A DNA stretch of 64,000 nt from the NCBI GenBank assembly GCA_027485855.1, contig JAIXQD010000013.1:35762-99761 (forward strand). Direction: 5' to 3'. Under the pieces are notes generated by a model. That model was given only the letters and a program-made list of their open reading frames with translations. It had not been told where the DNA came from and made no database searches. Positions 19,236 through 26,924 of the stretch are shown here, piece by piece; positions within the stretch are counted from its first letter, which is position 1, and every line of letters begins with the position of its first letter. The translations under genes were made by a program, and so were the position numbers. Source of the DNA: Rickettsiales bacterium. GTDB taxonomy: Bacteria > Pseudomonadota > Alphaproteobacteria > G027485855.

Positions 19236-19411
19236 GTTGTTTTTAAAAAACGGGTGCGGGCGCATAGCTCAGTTGCCCATCGGGGTCAGCCCCGATATTG
19301 AATAGTTTGATGCATGGTGGTGAGTTGTTTTTATAAAACGGGTGCGGGCGCATAGCTCAGTTGCCCATCGGGGCCAGCCCCGATTTTGAATAGTTTGATG
19401 CATGGTAGTGA
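19236..19411 (+). repeat. Two 88-bp tandem repeats each carrying the 5' end of tRNA-Lys
   Basis: Units 19236-19323 and 19324-19411 are near identical, and a third partial unit (from 19412) runs into the intact tRNA. Each holds GGGCGCATAGCTCAGTTG, the first 18 bases of tRNA-Lys, then departs into a hairpin ATCGGGG-TCAG-CCCCGAT (GGCCAG variant loop in unit 2) instead of the rest of the tRNA. They cannot encode a working tRNA. They look like duplicated upstream flank plus tRNA 5' end, left by repeated recombination. Confidence 0.9.
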
Positions 19412-19433
19412 GTTGTTTTTTAAAAACGGGTGC

Positions 19434-19509
<76 letters not shown>

Positions 19510-19560
19510 GTTTTTAGGTATTTTGGTTTGGTGTGTTTTTTGAACCTACTACATTGTTTT

Positions 19561-19608
19561 GCAGTCTTCGACTGCGGGGTTCGAGACCTATTGCGCCCAC
19601 CAGTTTTT
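19561..19608 (+). repeat. First downstream copy of the tRNA-Lys 3' end
   Basis: GGGGTTCGAGACCTATTGCG and CCCACCAG reproduce the T arm, acceptor strand and CCA of tRNA-Lys. They are preceded by a perfect hairpin GCAGTC-TTC-GACTGC. It matches 19681-19728 over 48 bases with one mismatch. This is typical of the tRNA 3' fragments left at integration sites. Confidence 0.88.
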
Positions 19609-19680
19609 TTAAGTGTGTTGGTTTGGTGTGTTTTTCGAACCTACTATTTTATTTTTGCAGTCTTCGACGAGTATTTTTAA

Positions 19681-19728
19681 GCAGTCTTCGACTGCGGGGT
19701 TCGAGACCTACTGCGCCCACCAGTTTTT
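19681..19728 (+). repeat. Second downstream copy of the tRNA-Lys 3' end
   Basis: Same 48-base unit as at 19561-19608. Here the tRNA part matches the intact tRNA exactly (GACCTACTGCGCCCACCAG). Between the two copies the flank GGTTTGGTGTGTTTTT...GAACCTACTA is also repeated, so the duplicated unit is longer than the tRNA fragment. Confidence 0.88.
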
Positions 19729-19773
19729 AACACGCATGGTACCCCCTTCCAATATCAGTCAAAGGATCACCAC

Positions 19774-20052
19774 ATGAATAGCTTCATCGACGAACTAAAA
19801 ACAACTTTTCTCAATAATGTCGTTGAAGTCACTAAAGCATCTGCCTGTGGTCAATTGCTGCAAGAGGTTCCAGTGAACGACCCCACCATTCAAAAACTGG
19901 CTGAAGTAGCCGATGCACATGGCTGTAGCTTGCGCTTTACCAACCTTGCTTTTGCGGTAAACCACGGCAACCGCGATTTAAAGCGCATCAATATCAAAAT
20001 CAATAAGGGCGACGATGGCAAATTTCGTATTAGCCAGCTCACGCTTGGCTAG
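19774..20052 (+). CDS. Small I78/potato-I-like protein, array member 1 (divergent)
   Basis: Protein of 92 residues and the most divergent member of a five-gene array. It shares the opening IDELKTTFLNNVVEVT, the helix with TIQKLAEVADAHG and the end GDDGKFRISQLTLG. The middle is shortened, and the loop before the RIN strand reads VNHGNRDLKRINI. No signal peptide or membrane segment is present. The role is inferred from the array: a cytoplasmic protease-inhibitor-like fold, not proven. It lies directly downstream of the scarred tRNA-Lys locus. Confidence 0.6.
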   Translation: MNSFIDELKTTFLNNVVEVTKASACGQLLQEVPVNDPTIQKLAEVADAHGCSLRFTNLAFAVNHGNRDLKRINIKINKGDDGKFRISQLTLG

Positions 20053-20090
20053 TGCTGCGTTTTTTTAAATGCTATCGCCCGAGGAAAAAA

Positions 20091-20396
20091 ATGTCGAATA
20101 TCATTGATGAATTGAATGCTCAGTTTCTCAATAATGTTGTTGAAGTCACCGAGAGAAAATTTACGCCAGGATTTAAACATCTTGGCAGGACCTTTGAATT
20201 TACTGAATACAATATTGCCAGCAGCGATAGCACGATTGCTAGCTTGGCGGTTGCGGTTAATGCAAAAGGTTATAGGCTGCATGTCTTGATGCCCAATAGT
20301 TTTGCCGCAAAGGATTATTGCGCAGATCGCGTTAATGCCTTTGTTAGAAAAGGCGATGACGGTAAATTTCGTATCGCTCATTTAAGAATTGGCTAG
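20091..20396 (+). CDS. Small I78/potato-I-like protein, array member 2
   Basis: Protein of 101 residues starting MSNIIDELNAQFLNNVVEVT. The start is ATG at 20091, just after CGAGGAAAAAA; an upstream ATG at 20052 overlaps the previous gene's stop. The C-terminal part, PNSFAAKDYCADRVNAFV then GDDGKFRIAHLRIG, parallels the TMDYRPDRLNV strand and terminal Gly of I78 inhibitors. The putative P1 residue would be Lys. Two cysteines are not conserved in all members. Function is inferred only. Confidence 0.65.
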   Translation: MSNIIDELNAQFLNNVVEVTERKFTPGFKHLGRTFEFTEYNIASSDSTIASLAVAVNAKGYRLHVLMPNSFAAKDYCADRVNAFVRKGDDGKFRIAHLRIG

Positions 20397-20440
20397 TGCA
20401 GCAGTTTTTTTAACAAAACTATCAAACGAGGAGAAAAATT

Positions 20441-20746
20441 ATGTCGAATATCATTGATGAATTGAAAGCGCAGTTTCTTGATAATATTGTTGAAGTCACC
20501 GAGAGAAAGTATAGCCGAGAATTTAAACATCTTGGCAAGACCTTTGACTTTGTTGAGTGCAATGTTGCAGATAACGACAGCACGATTGCTAATTTGACGG
20601 CCGTGGTTAAGGCCAAGGGTTATGAATTACGTCTCTGGCTGCCCGATACTTTTGGTACGATGGATTTTTGCGACGACCGCGTTAATGCGTATGTTGAAAA
20701 GGCCAATGATGGCAAATATCGTATCACCAATTTAACTATTGGTTAG
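20441..20746 (+). CDS. Small I78/potato-I-like protein, array member 3
   Basis: Protein of 101 residues, very close to member 2 (MSNIIDELKAQFLDNIVEVT). The core reads TIANLTAVVKAKGYELRLWL then PDTFGTMDFCDDRVNAYV and ANDGKYRITNLTIG. The GTMDF-x-DDRVN stretch strongly recalls the reactive-loop strand of I78 and eglin-type inhibitors (VTLDLRYNRVRV in eglin c). GAGGAGAAAAATT precedes the ATG. The nucleotide similarity to member 2 shows a fairly recent tandem duplication. Confidence 0.68.
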   Translation: MSNIIDELKAQFLDNIVEVTERKYSREFKHLGKTFDFVECNVADNDSTIANLTAVVKAKGYELRLWLPDTFGTMDFCDDRVNAYVEKANDGKYRITNLTIG

Positions 20747-20791
20747 TTCTGAAGTCGCTTTAACCAAACCACCAAGCTAAGGAGAAAAATT

Positions 20792-21097
20792 ATGACAAAT
20801 ATCATTGCTGAATTAAAAGCTCAGTTCCTTAATAATGTTGTTGAAGTCACCGAGAAAGAGCCCGACAAAGCATTCAAAGAACTTGACCAGCTCTTTGGCT
20901 ATGTTGAGTGCGAAATTGCCCCGAACGACACCACCATTGCTCAATTAGAGGCCGTGGTTAAGGCAAAAGGTTATGCGCTGAGCGTCTGGCTGCCCAATAC
21001 TGTTGGCACAATGGATTATCGCGAAGACCGCGTTAATGCACATGTTAAGAAAGCGAATGATGGCAAATATCGTATTACCGGCTTAAATATCGGTTAA
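20792..21097 (+). CDS. Small I78/potato-I-like protein, array member 4
   Basis: Protein of 101 residues, the clearest match in the array: LPNTVGTMDYREDRVNAHVK, compared with the I78 consensus VTMDYRPDRLNV. It shares the N-terminal IAELKAQFLNNVVEVTEKE and the end RITGLNIG. AAGGAGAAAAATT lies upstream of the ATG. A strong terminator follows at 21124, so members 1-4 are probably one transcript. There is no secretion signal, unlike most bacterial I78 proteins, which are lipoproteins or secreted. Confidence 0.7.
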   Translation: MTNIIAELKAQFLNNVVEVTEKEPDKAFKELDQLFGYVECEIAPNDTTIAQLEAVVKAKGYALSVWLPNTVGTMDYREDRVNAHVKKANDGKYRITGLNIG

Positions 21098-21123
21098 GTT
21101 ACGCCACACTATTAAATTAACAA

Positions 21124-21163
21124 AACCTGCGGCCGCTTTATGGTGCTGGCCGCAGGTTTTTTT
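21124..21163 (+). terminator. Rho-independent terminator after the four-gene array
   Basis: Perfect 11-bp stem AACCTGCGGCC / GGCCGCAGGTT with a 13-base loop and a following run of T. It lies 27 bases after the stop of array member 4. Confidence 0.92.
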
Positions 21164-21282
21164 ATGTGTGGGCCATAATTTTTTACTTTGCCGCCCATGA
21201 AACTATTTCAAGGTTGGTATTGCTGGCGGCCTTTATTGTATATTTTCTCTAGAATGAACGACTTACCTTATTGGGAGCCGCT

Positions 21283-21621
21283 ATGAACCGCTATAGTTTC
21301 GGTTATCAGCCGCGCAGAATAGACCCGCCTATCGAGCAATGGCGGCAAGAGTTTGTCGGCAATGCTGTGACAGTCACTAAGAAACACGATGTAATTAAAG
21401 GCGCCAGCAAAGATTTTACCATTGAGCGGCTTGATGCCAGCGATGATATTCGTATTAAATTACTGGCGAATAAAGCTTCGGCCTATGGCATGCATTTGCG
21501 CATTTTGTGTGACGGCGAGGCCATTGACCGCCTTGACGATTACAATGGCGAGCGGCTGAATGTGCGGCTCGAGCGCAAAATGTTTGGCGGCTGGAAGATT
21601 GCCCGCCTCATTTGGGGCTAA
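21283..21621 (+). CDS. Small I78/potato-I-like protein, separate transcription unit
   Basis: Protein of 112 residues, a distant paralogue of the array: IEQWRQEFVGNAVTVTKKHD, RIKLLANKASAYGMHLRILC, then DDYNGERLNVRLERKMFGGW and ending KIARLIWG. The start is ATG at 21283 with GGGAGCC upstream; an in-frame ATG four codons earlier is possible. It stands after the terminator at 21124 and so has its own promoter. The ERLNVRL strand and terminal Gly support the same fold, but the loop is one or two residues longer. Confidence 0.55.
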   Translation: MNRYSFGYQPRRIDPPIEQWRQEFVGNAVTVTKKHDVIKGASKDFTIERLDASDDIRIKLLANKASAYGMHLRILCDGEAIDRLDDYNGERLNVRLERKMFGGWKIARLIWG

Positions 21622-21654
21622 ATATTATATCGGCCTGCGCCCACAACAGAACAT

Positions 21655-21690
21655 AAAAAAGCCGCCCTAATTTTTAGTCAGGGCGGCTTT
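21655..21690. terminator. Bidirectional terminator between the inhibitor-like gene and amtB
   Basis: A-run, stem GCCGCCCT / AGGGCGGC (inner TAATTTTTAGTC loop), then T-rich sequence on both strands. It lies between two convergent genes and can serve both. Confidence 0.9.
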
Positions 21691-21719
21691 CTGTTTTATG
21701 TACTGGTTACCAATACAGC

Positions 21720-23018
21720 TTACACACCATGATTGATGCGTTCGCCATGCTGGCTGCCATCAAGGCCTTGTGCTTCTTCAGCATCGGTCACGCGGATGGG
21801 CGTAATGGCGCCAACCAGCTTGATGATGATAAAGGTTGCAACCACGCTATATACAGCCACCAAAACAATGCCGGTGAGGTTGGCGTTAAACAGCGTATCG
21901 CCGCCATAAAGCAAGCCATTGGCGCCGGCGCTATTCACGCTGGTGGTTGCCAAAAGGCCGGTCATGAACACGCCAATTGTGCCACCAACACCATGGCAGG
22001 CAAACACGTCAAGCGTATCATCAATGCCGAACTTGCCTTTAATCATGCGTGCGGCAAGGTTACACACCACGCCAGCAAGGGCGCCGATGATAACCGCCGA
22101 TGACACAGTGACAAAGCCAGCCGCAGGCGTAATGGCAACTAAACCTGCCACCACACCAATGCAAGCGCCCATTAAAGTGGGTTTGCCGTCCTTTAATGTG
22201 TCAATCAGCGTCCAACCCAACAGGGCTACGGCTGAAGCAACAAAGGTGTTGGCGAAGGCTTGTGTGGCAAGACCATTGGCACCCAGTGCCGAGCCGCCAT
22301 TAAAGCCAAACCAGCCAAACCACAACAGGCCCGTGCCCAAGGCAACCAGACCCACATCATAGCTTTTCACGCTTTGACCAAAGTCACGACGCTTGCCAAA
22401 CAAGATGGCCGCAACCAGAGCCGAGTAGCCCGCAGTCATATGCACAACCATGCCACCGGCAAAATCGAGCGCGCCCTTGCTAAGCAAGAAACCACCCGGG
22501 CCCCAAACCCAATGTGCCACGGGCGCATAGACCACAAGGCTCCACAAGGCCAGCACGGCCAGCCATGCGCCAAAGCGCACGCGCTCAGCGAAGGCACCCG
22601 TAATCAGGGCTGGTGTGATGATGGCAAACATCATCTGATACATGGCAAACAGCAAGTACGGAATGGTGGCTGTGCCATCAGGCTCTTGCCCAACGCCCGC
22701 CAGCATCACGCGGCTGAAATCGCCAAGCCATGCCGAGCCGGTGCTAAAGGCCAAACTAAAGCCCACCACAACCCATAAAACACCAACAACGGCCAAGGCT
22801 ATAAAGTTTTGATAAAGTGTTGAAACAGCATTTTTACCGCGCACCATACCCGCATAGAAAAATGCAAGGCCGGGGGTCATCAGCAGCACCATGGCGCTGG
22901 CGGTGAGCATCCAAGCCGTGTCGCCTGTATCAATTGCGGCTAAGGCTGGGTTCGGCAGCATGGCTAAGCCTGCTACCAGCGCGCCTAATAGCGCCAGTGT
23001 TTTCTTGCTGTGCAACAT
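21720..23018 (-). CDS. amtB: Ammonium transporter
   Basis: Protein of 432 residues, Amt/Rh family. A cleavable-type N-terminal signal (LALLGALVAGLAMLPNPALA) is followed by about 11 membrane spans. Landmarks are GDTAWMLTASAMVLLMTPGLAFFYAG, the DFAGGMVVHMTAGYSALVAA segment with the first pore His, and the second conserved His in FACHGVGGTIG. The start is ATG at 23018, with AGGAG seven bases before it. It conducts ammonium or ammonia across the inner membrane. No glnK lies beside it in this window, although glnK-amtB is the common pair. Confidence 0.95.
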   Translation of the reverse strand: MLHSKKTLALLGALVAGLAMLPNPALAAIDTGDTAWMLTASAMVLLMTPGLAFFYAGMVRGKNAVSTLYQNFIALAVVGVLWVVVGFSLAFSTGSAWLGDFSRVMLAGVGQEPDGTATIPYLLFAMYQMMFAIITPALITGAFAERVRFGAWLAVLALWSLVVYAPVAHWVWGPGGFLLSKGALDFAGGMVVHMTAGYSALVAAILFGKRRDFGQSVKSYDVGLVALGTGLLWFGWFGFNGGSALGANGLATQAFANTFVASAVALLGWTLIDTLKDGKPTLMGACIGVVAGLVAITPAAGFVTVSSAVIIGALAGVVCNLAARMIKGKFGIDDTLDVFACHGVGGTIGVFMTGLLATTSVNSAGANGLLYGGDTLFNANLTGIVLVAVYSVVATFIIIKLVGAITPIRVTDAEEAQGLDGSQHGERINHGV

Positions 23019-23150
23019 ATCAACTCCTATAGTGGTTATCGAAATTGAGAAATGCGAATCTCTCAAGCGCTAGTATGGTTGACTGAATACTCAGCTATGG
23101 CAAGTATAAAGGCGCGTTTCCGTTGCGGTGCAATATATCGTCTCGCTATC

Positions 23151-23226
23151 GGCGCAAATTGCCAGCGGAAATTAGGAGGCGCAAATTGCCAGCGGAAATT
23201 AGCAGCGGAAATTAGGGGGCGCAAAT
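23151..23226 (+). repeat. Short tandem repeats in the selO leader
   Basis: The 27-base unit GGCGCAAATTGCCAGCGGAA+ATTAGGA occurs at 23151-23177 and 23178-23202, followed by a half unit CAGCGGAAATTAG and the start of another (GGCGCAAAT). The array ends at the selO Shine-Dalgarno (GGAGG near 23226). Copy-number changes would alter the leader but not the frame of the chosen start. Confidence 0.85.
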
Positions 23227-23240
23227 GGAGGCAAGCAATC

Positions 23241-24665
23241 ATGACTTTGCATTTTGACAATAGCTTTGCATCTTTGCCCGAAAATTTTTACACGCGCATT
23301 ATGCCATCGCCGCCTGCATCACCGCATTTTGTGCATGTCAATGACTCTATGGCGCGTGTGCTAGGTTTAACCGCCGAGGAACAACAGCTCGATTATTTAG
23401 GCGGCTATAAATTATGGCAAGGCAGCGCGCCGGTTGCGGCCGTTTATGCGGGGCATCAATTTGGTGCTTTTGTGCCAAGGCTTGGCGATGGCCGCGCTTT
23501 GTTGCTGGGCGAGGTGCTGCACAGCGATAATCAGCGCTGTGATTTGGTGCTGAAAGGTGGCGGCAAAACGCCTTATTCGCGCATGGGTGATGGGCGGGCG
23601 GTGTTGCGTTCTTCTATTCGTGAATATGTGGTGGGCGATTATCTCACGGCGTTGCGCGTGCCATCGACAAGGGCGCTGTGCTTGGTTGGTACCAACGACA
23701 TTGTACAGCGTGAGCAACCAGAGCCTGCGGCAACCATTATTCGCACAGCGCCTAGCCATGTGCGTTTTGGCAGTTTTGAGTATTTTCATTATCAGCAACA
23801 GCCAGAAAATGTCCGCCTTCTGGCCGATTATGTGCTTGAGCATTTTTACCCCGAGCTAGCAGCCGAGCCGCATAAATATGTGCTGCTATTTTATGCTATC
23901 ACCCAACGCACCGCGCAATTGATGGCCGCATGGCAGGCCACAGGCTTTGTGCATGGGGTGATGAATACCGATAATATGTCGGTGCTGGGTATCACGCTTG
24001 ATTTTGGCCCCTATGGTTTTATGGAGCGCTATACCCCGACACAGGTTTTTAATCATACCGACCGACATGGCCGCTATGCTTATAAACAACAGCCCGCCAT
24101 TGGCTATTGGAACTTGCAGGCGCTGGCCCATGCTTTTGGTGCTTTGCTGCCCTATGAAGCCATTAGCGAAGTGCTGGGCCAATATTGGCCCATCTATCAG
24201 CAAAGCTTTATGCAGCGCATGACCCAGCGCCTTGGCTTAATCCAGATACAGCAAGGTGATGCAGAGTTAGTGCAGCAATTTTTAATATTGCTGCAAGCCG
24301 AGAATATCGATTTCACCCATGGGTTTTTAGCGCTTTATTATACGCAAGCGGCGCTGCCCATGCCCGCATGGCTGAGCACTAAAGATTGGGCTTTATCCAG
24401 CACCAGCTGGTGGCAAGAATATCAAGCGCGGTTGCAGCAGCAAGATAAAAGCATAAGCCTGGAGTTGCTGCGCCAACACAACCCGCATTTTGTGCCGCGC
24501 TTTGCTTTGCTACAAAAAGTAATTGCAGCAGTGAGTGCGGGCGATGCCGCGATGCTGGATAATTTGCTTGCGGCCTGTCAGGCGCCTTTTGCTGCCAATA
24601 GTGCGCCGGCTGATTTTTATGAGTGTGCAGCGGCGGCACCCACAGGCTTGAGCTGCTCATCTTAA
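23241..24665 (+). CDS. selO: Protein adenylyltransferase SelO (Cys form)
   Basis: Protein of 474 residues (E. coli YdiU is 478). The pseudokinase signature is clear: GGGKTPYSRMGDGRAVLRSS, then FVHGVMNTDNMSVLGITLDF with the metal-binding DFGPYGFM. SelO transfers AMP to protein Ser, Thr or Tyr and is tied to redox stress. The last residues are GLSCSS: the Cys occupies the place of the selenocysteine in the USS end of vertebrate SelO. The start is ATG at 23241, preceded by GGAGG; the open frame continues upstream through the leader repeats but has no family homology there. It converges on the SDR gene with a 4-base overlap. Confidence 0.94.
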   Translation: MTLHFDNSFASLPENFYTRIMPSPPASPHFVHVNDSMARVLGLTAEEQQLDYLGGYKLWQGSAPVAAVYAGHQFGAFVPRLGDGRALLLGEVLHSDNQRCDLVLKGGGKTPYSRMGDGRAVLRSSIREYVVGDYLTALRVPSTRALCLVGTNDIVQREQPEPAATIIRTAPSHVRFGSFEYFHYQQQPENVRLLADYVLEHFYPELAAEPHKYVLLFYAITQRTAQLMAAWQATGFVHGVMNTDNMSVLGITLDFGPYGFMERYTPTQVFNHTDRHGRYAYKQQPAIGYWNLQALAHAFGALLPYEAISEVLGQYWPIYQQSFMQRMTQRLGLIQIQQGDAELVQQFLILLQAENIDFTHGFLALYYTQAALPMPAWLSTKDWALSSTSWWQEYQARLQQQDKSISLELLRQHNPHFVPRFALLQKVIAAVSAGDAAMLDNLLAACQAPFAANSAPADFYECAAAAPTGLSCSS

Positions 24666-25435
24666 ATGAGCATGCCGCCATCAATGCCAATAATTTGCCC
24701 GGTCATATAGTGGCTGAGTGGGCTTGCTAAAAACAACACGCTATGCGCCACTTCGGCTGCGGTGCCAGCGCGGCCTAAACCAATATGGGCCAAATGCTCT
24801 TGCCGAACAGCCTCGGGCAGGTTTGCAGTCATGTCTGTTTCAATAAAGCCGGGGGCCAGTGCATTCACCCGAATATGTTTTGCCGCAAGCTCTTTTGCGG
24901 CAGCCAGCGTCATGCCATGAATGGCAGCTTTGCTGGCGGCATAAAGTGCCTGCCCAACATTGCCGCGTTGGCCAATAATAGAGCCGATATTGATAATGCC
25001 AGCGGGGCTGGCAGCTGTGGCGCTTTTCTCCATAAGGCGCGCCGAGAGCTGAATATGCTGCAAGGGCGCGGCAATATTGATGGCCAGTGTTTCGTTTATC
25101 TGGTTGGTGCTAATCATGCCCAGCCGCGCATCTTGCAGCACGCCGGCATTATTGACCAAAAAATCCAGCCGTTTAAAATTTTGCCACAAATGCTGATAAA
25201 GCGGCTCAAGGCTGGTAGCTTCGCGCAAATCATGGGCTTGATAGGCGCAATCGGCATCATAAAGATGTTTCAATTCGCCCGCGAGTTTGGCTAAGGCCAC
25301 ATCAGTGCGGGCGGTGAGATAAAGTTTGCAGCCGGCCTCGGCCAAAATATGCGCACAGGCCTTGCCAATGCCGCGGCTGGCCCCCGTTATCAGCGCCACG
25401 CGCCCCTTGAGCGAAAGCAGATCAGCGATGGCCAT
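24662..25435 (-). CDS. SDR oxidoreductase, FabG-like
   Basis: Protein of 257 residues, a classical short-chain dehydrogenase. It has TGASRGIGKA (cofactor site), NNAGV, the catalytic Ser in NIGSIIGQRG, YAASKAA (Tyr-x3-Lys), APGFIETDM and the end GQIIGIDGGMLI. It resembles 3-oxoacyl-ACP reductases. As the last gene of an operon with a dedicated acyl carrier protein and a LuxC-type reductase, it probably acts on a carrier-bound or released ketone or aldehyde rather than in housekeeping fatty-acid synthesis. It overlaps the ACP gene by 14 bases. Confidence 0.85.
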   Translation of the reverse strand: MAIADLLSLKGRVALITGASRGIGKACAHILAEAGCKLYLTARTDVALAKLAGELKHLYDADCAYQAHDLREATSLEPLYQHLWQNFKRLDFLVNNAGVLQDARLGMISTNQINETLAINIAAPLQHIQLSARLMEKSATAASPAGIINIGSIIGQRGNVGQALYAASKAAIHGMTLAAAKELAAKHIRVNALAPGFIETDMTANLPEAVRQEHLAHIGLGRAGTAAEVAHSVLFLASPLSHYMTGQIIGIDGGMLI

Positions 25436-25661
25436 GGCTGGCTAAAATCTCCCGCGCTTTGCTGGTGCTGCTCAGGTCAAGAATTTGTTGGGTGGTGAGC
25501 AATATATCAAACTCTTGCTCAAGCGCGGCGACAAGGCCCATATGCGCCACCGAATCCCAGTGCGGGTGCTCATTGTAGCGCAAGGCGGCAATGTCAGCAT
25601 CGGGCGCAAGGCGCAAAGCCAGCCGCATTTGTTTAGCTAAACGTTGTTCAATATCACTCAT
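25422..25661 (-). CDS. Acyl carrier protein, pathway-specific
   Basis: Protein of 79 residues with the ACP four-helix pattern. The phosphopantetheine attachment serine is in HWDSVAHMGLV (DSV instead of the usual DSL). It is followed by LEQEFDILLTTQQILDLSS, the typical helix after the serine. It is not the housekeeping AcpP, which is more acidic and carries DSLD. It overlaps the SDR gene and follows the LuxC-like gene by 54 bases, so it is probably the carrier for the acid activated by the adenylating ligase of this operon. Confidence 0.82.
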   Translation of the reverse strand: MSDIEQRLAKQMRLALRLAPDADIAALRYNEHPHWDSVAHMGLVAALEQEFDILLTTQQILDLSSTSKAREILASHGHR

Positions 25662-25715
25662 GTGCCCAGACTAAACAAGGCACCAGCGCCTGTAAACCCA
25701 GTTTATAGAGCCAGT

Positions 25716-26924
25716 TTATAAAGCAATCCAGCGGCCAAAATCGGTGAGCAGATTATGCCCATCCCATAGCGGGCTAAAATTAAGCGCCTGCCCCAGCGGC
25801 ACTAAACGGTCAAAGCCTCGGCCATTCAAGGTAGTGGCTAAGGCAGAAATATCAGCGCTGCTGAAGCCCGCTAAAGCTAAGGTTTGGTCGCGCCTTGTGG
25901 CATAGGGCGCAATATCGGTAAGCGCTGTTGTGCTTAAAGCCGCTATACAGCCATAGGCCAAATCAGCTTGCCGAATTTGCGGCAGGCTCGATAAATCAGC
26001 CAGCCAAAAACTGGTGAGGCGCGGTGATGGCCGTTCGATGGCGTGTGGTTGCAAGGCCAGCGTTTGCAAAAACAGCGCCACAGATTTTTGCGTGGCACTG
26101 CCCGCATCAAGCTGCCAATGATGCGCTTTGGCGGTGTTATCGAGCAAAAGCAAAAATTGCTGATGCGCTTTTTGTGCAGTGGCGTCTGCTCCCACCCATA
26201 ACAGCAAACGCGGTGACGCACAGCCGCGCTGATCAAACCAGTAGCAATCATTGTAAAAATCGGCGGCAGTTTTTTGTTGTGTGTGCGCATCGGCATTTTG
26301 CCAAAAATCTACATTAATGGCCGCCATGGAAAAACGATTGGGGAAAACCATTTCACGCGCTAAAGCAGGCAGGCTGGCCGCACGAATGGCCTTCACCGCA
26401 GCATCGCCGCCAAAAATAACGCGTAAATCGCATAAATCGGTCAGGCTTTGTGTTATCTCGTGCTCATGGCCATAACTCAGCAAAATTGTGCGTGCACCCA
26501 GAAGTGGGTGGCGCTCCAGTAAGGCGCATAGCTGCTGCAACAACCATTGTTGTGTGGGGCTTTGCCGTTGTGGCACGCGCACAATATTGCGATTACCCAA
26601 AAGCCACGATAACGCCAAGCTGTAAACCAGCATCACCTCAACATTGGCGGGCGGAAAATGCAGCACAAGACCGCTTGGCTGTAATTGTTGCTGCGTGGTG
26701 TTGCTGGCCAAATAATCCTTGTGCCAATTTTGTATTTGAGCTTGGCGCAGAAAAAACCCGAGCGCCATCAGCTGCGGGTGCTGGCGGCTATAATCATGGC
26801 TAAGCAAAATTTGCGAGAAATCCGCAAGGGCGGCGCGTGTTTCAGCAGCATAGGCGGCAAGATTATCGGCAGCGGTTATGGCGGCAAGAGAGCCCTGTTG
26901 TGGCCAAATAAATTGCAGACTCAT
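25716..26924 (-). CDS. LuxC-like acyl-CoA/acyl-protein reductase
   Basis: Protein of 402 residues of the LuxC/aldehyde dehydrogenase superfamily. Marks are LHFPPANVEVMLVYSLALS, NRNIVRVPQRQSPTQQWLL, FGGDAAVKAI and the nucleophile Cys in WFDQRGCASPRLLLW. LuxC proteins reduce an activated acyl group to the aldehyde with NADPH, taking it from a LuxE-type synthetase. Its ATG overlaps the stop of the LuxE-like gene (ATGA), as expected for subunits of one reductase complex. No luxAB luciferase genes are present, so this is not bioluminescence. Such LuxC/LuxE/ACP sets also occur in polysaccharide and secondary-metabolite loci. Confidence 0.85.
   Translation of the reverse strand: MSLQFIWPQQGSLAAITAADNLAAYAAETRAALADFSQILLSHDYSRQHPQLMALGFFLRQAQIQNWHKDYLASNTTQQQLQPSGLVLHFPPANVEVMLVYSLALSWLLGNRNIVRVPQRQSPTQQWLLQQLCALLERHPLLGARTILLSYGHEHEITQSLTDLCDLRVIFGGDAAVKAIRAASLPALAREMVFPNRFSMAAINVDFWQNADAHTQQKTAADFYNDCYWFDQRGCASPRLLLWVGADATAQKAHQQFLLLLDNTAKAHHWQLDAGSATQKSVALFLQTLALQPHAIERPSPRLTSFWLADLSSLPQIRQADLAYGCIAALSTTALTDIAPYATRRDQTLALAGFSSADISALATTLNGRGFDRLVPLGQALNFSPLWDGHNLLTDFGRWIAL

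Noticed and set aside
19533..19730. Open frame of 65 codons over the tRNA 3' repeats
   Set aside because: It only translates duplicated tRNA-Lys fragments and T-rich flank and has no ribosome-binding site.
23052..23240. Longer N-terminus for SelO
   Set aside because: The extension translates the leader repeats and has no homology to the family; ATG 23241 has a good Shine-Dalgarno and gives normal length.
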